From NCBI GenBank assembly GCA_937896895.1, contig CALBNV010000015.1, positions 1 through 11,188 on the forward strand: DNA of 11,188 bases. The letters run 5' to 3'. The DNA comes from an uncultured Bacteroidales bacterium. GTDB taxonomy: Bacteria; Bacteroidota; Bacteroidia; Bacteroidales; F082. A model generated the notes under the pieces. The model made no database searches. It was not told where the DNA came from and saw only the letters and a program-made list of their open reading frames with translations. Shown one piece after another: positions 6,364 to 11,188 of this stretch. Each line of letters opens with the position of its first letter. Within the stretch, counting starts at the first letter, position 1. The position numbers and the translations under genes were made by a program.

Positions 6364-6510
6364 GTGATTTTTCATTAGTTTTAAACTATTAAGAATAATG
6401 CCGCAGGCATCTCCCACACGTCGCTTCGCGGTGCGGTGTACTATAATGCTCCCTAAAATTTAGACCAAAGGTTAAAGTGGTTATCTTTGCAGAAACGAAA
6501 GGGAAAAAAG

Positions 6511-6855
6511 ATGACCAACACGAAGACAAGGAGCCGCCGGAAGTTCACGGCGGAGTTCAAGGCGAAAGTCGCCATGGAAGCATTACAGGAGAAACTGAGT
6601 GAGTTGAGCAAGAAGTACGAAGTCCATCCGAATCTGATCACGAAATGGAAGAACCAGTTGAAAGAGCAAAGCACAAGCGTTTTCAAGGAGCGCGGAGAGG
6701 CAACGGACGATGCCAAGGACAAGCTCATAGAGCAGCTGTACAAGACCATCGGATCGCTGACGATGGACGTGGAGTTCCTAAAAAAAAGCTGTCGCCATGA
6801 GCAAGGAAGAACGCAAGTCGATGGTTTCCAAGGAGGGACTATGTGGAGCTGTTGA
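6511..6855 (+). CDS. IS3-family OrfA (helix-turn-helix), frameshifted 3' end
   Basis: 114 residues from ATG 6511, after the -7 box TATCTTTG at 6482-6489. The frame also opens at TTG 6487, but that codon is inside the box. The N-terminal region (RRKFTAEFKAKVAMEAL, then SELSKKYEVHPNLITKWKNQL) is the HTH_Tnp_1 DNA-binding domain, followed by a leucine-rich zipper-like segment. Related OrfA proteins end LKKKLxP just after an A-run. Here the run has eight As (6780-6787), one short of that reading, so the frame runs on into out-of-frame sequence (SCRHEQGRTQ...). This may be a true 1-nt loss or the programmed frameshift site of the family. The DNA-binding part looks intact. Confidence 0.8.
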   Translation: MTNTKTRSRRKFTAEFKAKVAMEALQEKLSELSKKYEVHPNLITKWKNQLKEQSTSVFKERGEATDDAKDKLIEQLYKTIGSLTMDVEFLKKSCRHEQGRTQVDGFQGGTMWSC

Positions 6856-7097
6856 AAGACAACGGCATTGCCATCAGCATGGACAGCCGAGTCCGTGCCT
6901 TGGACGACATCTTCATCGAGCGGCTGTGGCGTAGCGTGAAGCAGGAGTACGTGTACCTGAGCCCTTGCGAGACGGGCGACGAGCTATGGCGTGGCCTGGA
7001 CGGATACTTCCGCTTCTACAACAACGAGAGGCTTCACCAGAGCCTTGGATACAAGACACCGGCAAGCTGCTATCTCCATCAAAAAGAGGCTGCTTGA
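6797..7097 (+). pseudogene. IS3-family OrfB transposase remnant with internal deletion
   Basis: ATG 6797, overlapping the expected OrfA stop as ATGA, begins MSKEERKSMVSKE, the orfB start. The sequence then jumps, at about 6830-6836 and in a different frame, to DYVELLKDNGIAISMD, and continues through RALDDIFIERLWRSVKQE, which carries the last Glu of the DDE triad, to YFRFYNNERLHQSLGY and TGA 7095-7097. Both catalytic Asp residues and most of the rve domain are absent, so no active transposase can be made. Confidence 0.85.
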
Positions 7098-7222
7098 CGC
7101 AAAAAGAACAAAAACACTATCGAATGAGAAACAATTTGTATATTTGCAACGTTAACCCGCAAACGAAAACCACCTTAATCTAACCTATTAGTGGTTCAAA
7201 CTTCGGGACGCATTATAGTAGA

Positions 7223-7254
7223 TCTTTTTCACGGGGCAAAGTTAGTGAAAAAGA
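7223..7254. repeat. Perfect 10-bp inverted repeat with embedded minus-strand -7 box
   Basis: TCTTTTTCAC (7223-7232) and GTGAAAAAGA (7245-7254) are perfect inverted arms with a 12-nt spacer, 3 bp outside the IS3 right end. The spacer contains CAAAGTTA (7237-7244), which is TAACTTTG on the minus strand. It could be an operator or a hairpin that belonged to sequence present before the IS3 insertion. Confidence 0.5.
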
Positions 7255-7304
7255 ATGAAAGTGGAGAGGAAAACAGATTATTTGTCATTAAATAGTAACT
7301 TTTT

Positions 7305-7346
7305 CGGCAAAAAATGTGAAAATATGCCGGAAATGTTATATCTTTG
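7305..7346 (+). promoter_or_regulatory. abiE promoter with candidate operator
   Basis: The -7 box is TATCTTTG (7339-7346), with an imperfect -33 TGTG at 7315-7318 (20-bp spacer). An inverted repeat, CGGCA (7305-7309) and TGCCG (7325-7329), has centres 20 bp apart and brackets the -33 element. AbiEi antitoxins are known to repress their own promoter by binding inverted repeats, so this is a reasonable operator candidate. Confidence 0.5.
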
Positions 7347-7370
7347 CAGTCGAATTATGATATAAATACA

Positions 7371-8090
7371 ATGACAATAGCTGAACAGATATTAGATTAT
7401 GCATCCATGCAGCAACAACCATTCCGACGGAGTAATCTGATGGAATTCTTGGGTAAAAATGATGTATCGGAATCATCTGCCCATGTGTTGTTGAATCGTC
7501 TTGTGGAACAGGGATTATTGGTTAAGGCAGGATATGGGTTATATTCGGTTCCTGAGAAAACCAAACTGCCTTTTGTGTACAAGCTTTCGGAAGAGGAGAA
7601 GGAAATGGCTGCGCAGGTGAAAAAGAAGTTTCCTTTTGCGGATTTCTGCGTTTGGAAACCATCCGTTTTGGTTCAATATATGCACCATATTCCAGCACTT
7701 GGGATGATATTGATTGACGTTGAACGTGTGGCAATGGAATCGGTATTCCATTTTTTGCAAGAGATGTTTCCATCACAGCATATCCTGCTTAATCCTAATG
7801 CACAGGAGTGTGAGAGATATATTACCACCGATAAATTATTTATTGTGCGTGCATTGGTTAATGAAGCTCCCATCACCAAGGTGGAAGATATTCCTGTTCC
7901 TACTATAGAGAAGGTTTTGGTAGATGCTGCAGGAGACAAAGAGCTGAGCTTCGCACAAGGTTCAGAGCTCTGCACGATATATGAGAATGCTTTCAATACA
8001 AACATAATCAACACGGCACGTTTGTTGCGATATGCTAAACGTCGTAATCGTAAAGAAAATATACTTGGAATAATTAATGCTTTGAAATAA
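7371..8090 (+). CDS. AbiEi-like antitoxin / winged-helix autoregulator
   Basis: 239 residues from ATG 7371. The frame opens at TTG 7344, but that is inside the -7 box. Residues ~1-60 form a winged helix (AEQILDYASMQQQPFRRSNL, SSAHVLLNRLVEQGLL, then the AGYGLYSV wing), as in AbiEi and related antitoxins. The remaining ~180 residues match the usual AbiEi-like C-terminal layout and include FADFCVWKPSVL and ALVNEAPITKVEDIPVPTIE, resembling the DUF6577-type branch. AbiEi represses the operon and counteracts the nucleotidyltransferase toxin without stable complex formation (type IV toxin-antitoxin). The gene ends 1 bp into the toxin start (TAATG), so the pair is translationally coupled. It sits about 150 bp from the IS3 remnant. 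Confidence 0.83.
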   Translation: MTIAEQILDYASMQQQPFRRSNLMEFLGKNDVSESSAHVLLNRLVEQGLLVKAGYGLYSVPEKTKLPFVYKLSEEEKEMAAQVKKKFPFADFCVWKPSVLVQYMHHIPALGMILIDVERVAMESVFHFLQEMFPSQHILLNPNAQECERYITTDKLFIVRALVNEAPITKVEDIPVPTIEKVLVDAAGDKELSFAQGSELCTIYENAFNTNIINTARLLRYAKRRNRKENILGIINALK

Positions 8091-9154
8091 TGATACACCC
8101 GGATAGTAGAACTTTGGCTTGGATTGAGAAAGTTGCCAAAGACAACAATGTAAAAGACATAGCATTGGCAGAAAAGGCCATAAGGGCTTTTTCGTTGCTT
8201 GAAGCATTGGTTCGTGCAGGATGTCCGCTTTTATTTAAGGGCGGAACAGCAGAAATGTTGCATCTAAACAGTGCAAAGCGACTCTCTATAGATATTGATA
8301 TCATTTGCCCGCCAGACACACAAATTGAAGATTATCTTAAAGTTTATTCGGAAGAGTATGGCTTTGGTGATGTTGAGTTGGTGGAAAGAGTGTCGAGGAC
8401 TAACGTTCCAAAAAAGCACGCAAAGTATTACTATCAGGTTTCGTATCCGGCAGGAGCGAGTCAGGGGAAGATTTTGTTGGATGTGTTGTTTGAAGAGAAC
8501 CACTATTCCAATGTAGTGTCATTGCCAATCCAAAGTCCATTTTTGAAGACAGAGGGTGAACCTGTAATGGTTAAATTGCCAAGCTATCATGATATGCTTG
8601 GTGACAAGCTTACAGCTTTTGCACCTCATACTACTGGAATACCTTTCTTTAAGGGCGAGAAAGATTGCTCAATGGAGATAAACAAGCAGTTGTTTGACAT
8701 CGCCTCTTTGTTTGACTTGACAGACGATCTTACGATTACCACTGAAACCTTCCGAAAGTTTGCCGCAGTTGAATTGTCGTATCGTAAAGCTGATCCAACA
8801 AAACTGCAGGAAGTGCTTGACGATATCTTCAATACGGCTCGTTGTATATGCCTTAGAGGTATGGAGAATCCAGAGGAGTTCAAGTTGCTTCAGGATGGTA
8901 TAGGCAGAGTGCGTAGTTTTATACATAGCGAATACTATGCGCTTGACAGTGCTATTGTCAATGCTTCAAAGGCTGCATACTTAAGTAAGCTTATAGAGAA
9001 GGGCATAACAGAAGTTCATCACTTCAATGCAGATAGTGAACAGCAGTTGGCGGATGCTGTGATAACAGAGCCATTGCCAAAGAGGTTGAACAAGTTCAAG
9101 AAGAGCAATGTGGAGGCGTTTTATTATTGGAATGAGGTGCAGAAGATAATGTGA
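8090..9154 (+). CDS. AbiEii/AbiGii-family nucleotidyltransferase toxin
   Basis: 354 residues. The order of conserved motifs fits AbiEii (PF08843): FKGGTAEML (49-57), the catalytic pair of Asp in RLSIDIDI (64-71), the third Asp in ILLDVLF (128-134), then GDKLTAFAPHTTG (171-183) and KQLFDIASLFD (199-209). AbiEii enzymes are GTP-dependent nucleotidyltransferases; some modify tRNA 3' ends, halting growth on phage infection or imbalance. All catalytic residues appear present. ATG 8090 overlaps the antitoxin TAA by one base. After the stop there is no hairpin terminator; an IS5-type element begins within about 80 bp. Confidence 0.9.
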   Translation: MIHPDSRTLAWIEKVAKDNNVKDIALAEKAIRAFSLLEALVRAGCPLLFKGGTAEMLHLNSAKRLSIDIDIICPPDTQIEDYLKVYSEEYGFGDVELVERVSRTNVPKKHAKYYYQVSYPAGASQGKILLDVLFEENHYSNVVSLPIQSPFLKTEGEPVMVKLPSYHDMLGDKLTAFAPHTTGIPFFKGEKDCSMEINKQLFDIASLFDLTDDLTITTETFRKFAAVELSYRKADPTKLQEVLDDIFNTARCICLRGMENPEEFKLLQDGIGRVRSFIHSEYYALDSAIVNASKAAYLSKLIEKGITEVHHFNADSEQQLADAVITEPLPKRLNKFKKSNVEAFYYWNEVQKIM

Positions 9155-9236
9155 TTTCTAAAGAATTGTTTATTATGGATAAGAATAAAGTAACAAAATG
9201 GTTAAGTAAACTTAAGGGCATTTCTAAATAAAACTC

Positions 9237-9267
9237 TTTGATATTCAGATAAATATTTGTATATTTG
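9237..9267 (+). promoter_or_regulatory. IS5 transposase promoter
   Basis: TTTG (9237-9240), a 19-bp spacer and TATATTTG (9260-9267) match both Bacteroidetes promoter elements. The transposase ATG 9287 follows 19 bp later. Confidence 0.7.
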
Positions 9268-9286
9268 CCGAAAATTTGAAGAGAAA

Positions 9287-10382
9287 ATGGACACATACAA
9301 AAGGGCATACAGAAAGCTTGGCAACCAAGGTTTATTTGATTCGGAGGAAAGGACATCCATGTTGTCCTCATTAGGGAATCCACTTGAGAGGCTTGCGGAA
9401 ACGGTTGATTTCGAGATGTTCCGTGAGACATTGGAGGCGGGCTTGTACCGTGAGCGTCTGACGAACGCAGGGGCAAAACCGTACGACTATGTGCTGATGT
9501 TCAAGATCCTTGTGCTGCAACGCATGTATAATTTGAGCGACGAGCAGGCTGAATACCAGATAGTTGACCGCACAAGTTTCAGTGGCTTCCTCGGTCTGGC
9601 AAGCGGAGACAGGGTGCCGGACGCCAGAACCATCTGGGCGTTCAGAGAGCAACTGACAAGGAAATCGCTCTACGACAGACTCTTTTGCGACTTCGACAGA
9701 TTCCTGCGGGAGAGGAACCTGATAATGAACCAGGGCGTGATAATAGACGGCAGTTTCGTGGAGGTGCCCCGCCAGCGCAACACCCGCGAGGAGAACAGGG
9801 CCATAAAGGAAGGGCGCGCGCGGCGGCGAGCTCTGGAACGAGGAGGAAGGAGACACCGAGGAGGATAAAAAGAAAAAGGCCAACAAGAAGAGGCACAAGG
9901 ACACGGACGCCCGTTGGACGAAGAAGGGCGGTCAGAGATATTACGGCTACAAGAACCACACGAATGTCGACGCCAAGAGCAAGCTGATAAAGAAGTCGGT
10001 GACCACGAGTGCGGAGCAGCACGACTCCGTTACGGTCAAGTTGCTGATAGACAATGACGACAGAGGGCAGGAGCTGCATGCCGACAGCGCATATGTCGGG
10101 AAAAAGGTGAAAGGCGTGATGCGCAAATACCAGATGAAGGACCGTGTCATCAAGCGCGGCGTGAGAGGCAAGAAGCTGAGCAAGAAGCAGGAGACGGTCA
10201 ACCGGAGGAATTCCAAAACGAGGGTGCGTGTGGAGCATGTGTTCGGCTACTGCGAGCTGAACCTGCACGGTATGTTCAGCCGCGTCATCGGCTTCGCGCG
10301 GAATGCCGCCAGGAACACCCTGACCAATCTGGTTTACAACGTGTGCCGATATGAGCAGATTGTGAGATTAGGGATGAATTAG
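9287..10382 (+). pseudogene. IS5-family transposase, single frameshift
   Basis: ATG 9287 (MDTYKRAYRKLG) is used; an upstream ATG in frame at 9257 overlaps the -7 box. The first frame gives the DUF772-type N-terminus (LGNPLERL, YDYVLMFKILVLQ, YNLSDEQAEYQI, VPDARTIWAFRE) and the first catalytic Asp in IIDGSFVEVPRQRNTREEN (Asp154). In the GC run at 9811-9824 the frame shifts by +1. From 9825 the correct frame continues GELWNEEEGD, then DARWTKKGGQRYYGYKNH, the second Asp in HADSAYVGKK and the Glu in RVRVEHVFGY, to TAG 10380-10382. Joined, the product would be about 364 residues, normal for the family. The shift may be an inactivating mutation or a sequencing/assembly error in a GC-rich repeat. 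The C-terminal part could not be made without the first. Confidence 0.85.
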
Positions 10383-10410
10383 CGTGTATAACATATTGAT
10401 AAACAACAAT

Positions 10411-11188
10411 TTACCCCCCCCCCCGAAAAAAATAACAAATCTGATTATTAGAAACTAAAGCTATCGTCTCGGGACAAGGGAACCCCAAACTTTTACAATA
10501 TTGGTAAAAGACAAACTTATCTCTCGTCAACGCCAAATAATTAAATGTATATCCCGTCTGCAAATTTTCTCGTTGACGAATATTCAAAATATTCCGCATT
10601 ATTCGAAATTCTGAATATCCCACGTAATCATTAAGCTTATGTCCTTTTAAATCTAATCCATAAGCAAAATAATATTCACATGGTTCGTTATACTTAATAT
10701 ACCACACAAAATTTTCCCATAACATTCTCAACTTACTTTTTCTATTTCCAGGGAATTGTTGTGTGTTATATCTCCTATTCCAAGGCAAACTCAAGGCAAA
10801 GAACAACTTAGAATTAAGAATATGTTTTAACCTCCCATATAATCGCCTTGGCAAAGAACGCAATGAATACCTTCGCCATGACTTGTAGTAACAACGCCTG
10901 TTTGTTTGTGTGTGAATTAACCACCAAAGTTTTATGTTCATATTTTGTATTTTCAAAAGATTTCCCAATTCACGATTCACTTCTGGCAAATAATCATCAT
11001 CCATATTGCCTCGAGGAGTAAATGTCAACTCTCCCAAATATGGTTTTCCATTCACTTCGTAAAAGTCAACACGCACCAAGGGGAAATCCCTCCCCAACTT
11101 TGCTGCATATTGTAACATTAATTCAAGTGATTGAGGTTTGGGAACATCTAATTTTCTTTCTCCAACCGTCCAAAATAATTGTTCCCAC
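10411..11188 (-). CDS. ATP-grasp polysaccharide biosynthesis protein, partial and truncated by IS
   Basis: The frame is open from the right window edge (first codon 11187-11185) to TAA 10413-10411, 258 residues visible, N-terminus missing. Residues ~1-80 (KPQSLELMLQYAAKLG, FPLVRVDFYEVNGKPYLGEL, TFTP) match the C-terminal end of TupA-like ATP-grasp enzymes, which occur in capsule and surface-polysaccharide clusters. After Asn82 the frame continues in a Lys/Arg-rich segment and then YFAYGLDLKGH, YSEFRIMRNI and LTRDKFVFYQYCKSLGFPCPE. That resembles the beginning of a sugar-transfer-associated ATP-grasp protein, whose catalytic half is missing. The last residues (FFRGGG) are read from the G-tract (C11 on plus) beside the IS5 right end, so the gene is broken there. 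The joining of two ATP-grasp pieces may be a true fusion or a lost stop. Confidence 0.7.
   Translation of the reverse strand, partial: WEQLFWTVGERKLDVPKPQSLELMLQYAAKLGRDFPLVRVDFYEVNGKPYLGELTFTPRGNMDDDYLPEVNRELGNLLKIQNMNIKLWWLIHTQTNRRCYYKSWRRYSLRSLPRRLYGRLKHILNSKLFFALSLPWNRRYNTQQFPGNRKSKLRMLWENFVWYIKYNEPCEYYFAYGLDLKGHKLNDYVGYSEFRIMRNILNIRQRENLQTGYTFNYLALTRDKFVFYQYCKSLGFPCPETIALVSNNQICYFFRGGG
10414..10424. repeat. Homopolymer of 11 C at the IS5/ATP-grasp junction
   Basis: Eleven consecutive C on the plus strand are followed by GAAAAAAATAAC. The tract lies where the IS5 copy's similarity to the other copy ends and inside the 3' end of the truncated minus-strand gene, where it is read as Gly codons. 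Such tracts slip readily and are also frequent assembly errors. Confidence 0.9.

Larger units (their letters stand above)
6055..6439. other. 385-bp non-coding region rich in inverted repeats
   Basis: No credible gene is seen, and short frames here are built from inverted repeats. From right to left on the minus strand it holds a promoter (6333-6363), a terminator hairpin (6254-6288), an imperfect inverted repeat (6196-6226), a second -7 box (6183-6190), another imperfect inverted repeat (6122-6150) and the ravA promoter module (6077-6116). A GC-rich patch of about 40 bp (6398-6438) abuts the IS3 left end and may be a remnant of earlier sequence. Confidence 0.6.
6440..7219 (+). mobile_element. 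IS3-family element, internally deleted
   Basis: The 780-bp element is bounded by ACTATAATGC (6440-6449) and its reverse complement GCATTATAGT (7210-7219). The inverted repeats extend to about 28 bp with mismatches and one gap (6440-6467 and 7192-7219), and the inner part TCCCGAAGTTTGAACCA is typical of Bacteroidetes IS3 members. It carries a whole orfA-like frame but only the two ends of orfB. Full-length relatives are about 1.25-1.3 kb, so roughly 500 bp is missing. No target-site duplication is evident. With both ends present it could still be moved by a transposase supplied elsewhere. Confidence 0.85.
9232..10413 (+). mobile_element. IS5-family insertion sequence, approximate limits
   Basis: The element is defined by its promoter, transposase and similarity to the partial copy at 1-165. 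The right limit lies near 10403-10413, where similarity to the first copy stops and a C-tract begins. The left limit lies between 9155 and 9237. Clear terminal inverted repeats or a target duplication could not be identified by eye, so both ends are estimates. It is in the same orientation as the first copy, so 165-9232 is bracketed by direct IS5 copies. Confidence 0.7.

Noticed and set aside
6075..6378. Plus-strand frames over the region upstream of ravA
   Set aside because: They are translations of AT-rich inverted repeats with no protein-like composition and no rightward promoter.
6398..6438. GC-rich patch next to the IS3 left end as a separate repeat or attachment site
   Set aside because: No second copy is seen in the window and no clear symmetry or target duplication supports it.
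9371..10268. Long minus-strand frames opposite the IS5 transposase
   Set aside because: They are shadows of the GC-rich transposase coding sequence; motifs in the plus-strand frames are clear.
1..10413. Composite transposon formed by the two IS5 copies
   Set aside because: The copies differ by about 11% at silent sites over 140 bp, so they are not a recent matched pair; ends and target duplications could not be defined.

Overview
The window looks like an accessory island from a Bacteroidales chromosome (Bacteroides/Prevotella-like). The support is indirect. Many starts are preceded by the Bacteroidetes -7 promoter box TAnnTTTG, Shine-Dalgarno sequences are essentially absent, and the insertion sequences and polysaccharide gene are of types common in that order. 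No rRNA, tRNA or CRISPR array was found.

Layout, left to right. Positions 1-140 are the 3' end of an IS5-family transposase. Positions 355-6054 hold a five-gene block. Three genes point right: a WYL-domain regulator, an AT-rich protein with uracil-DNA-glycosylase-like motifs, and an unrecognised 331-residue protein. Two genes point left: a RavA-type MoxR AAA+ ATPase translationally coupled to a ViaA-type VWA protein. The unrecognised gene and viaA converge and overlap by 43 bp at their 3' ends. Positions 6055-6439 are non-coding but full of inverted repeats, minus-strand promoter-like boxes and a terminator. Positions 6440-7219 are an internally deleted IS3-family element with intact ends. 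Positions 7371-9154 are an AbiE-type toxin-antitoxin operon (AbiEi-like antitoxin, AbiEii nucleotidyltransferase toxin). Positions from about 9232 to 10413 are a second IS5-family copy in the same orientation as the first, with one frameshift. From 10411 to the right edge, on the minus strand, is a polysaccharide-type ATP-grasp gene cut off at its 3' end beside an 11-C homopolymer at the IS boundary.

The most interesting signal is regulatory. The starts of the UDG-like gene, the unrecognised gene and ravA each carry the same promoter module, GCTT-N10-TTTGC-N16-TTTGC, with identical spacing and extra shared bases. In two of the three the left half forms an inverted repeat. The WYL-gene, abiE, IS3 and IS5 promoters lack it. 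This suggests that three transcription units on both strands belong to one locally controlled system, with the WYL protein as the obvious candidate regulator. A RavA-ViaA chaperone pair, a UDG-like protein, an unknown convergent partner and a WYL regulator beside an AbiE module fit a mobile defence or stress island. That function is inferred from context and not shown by the sequence.
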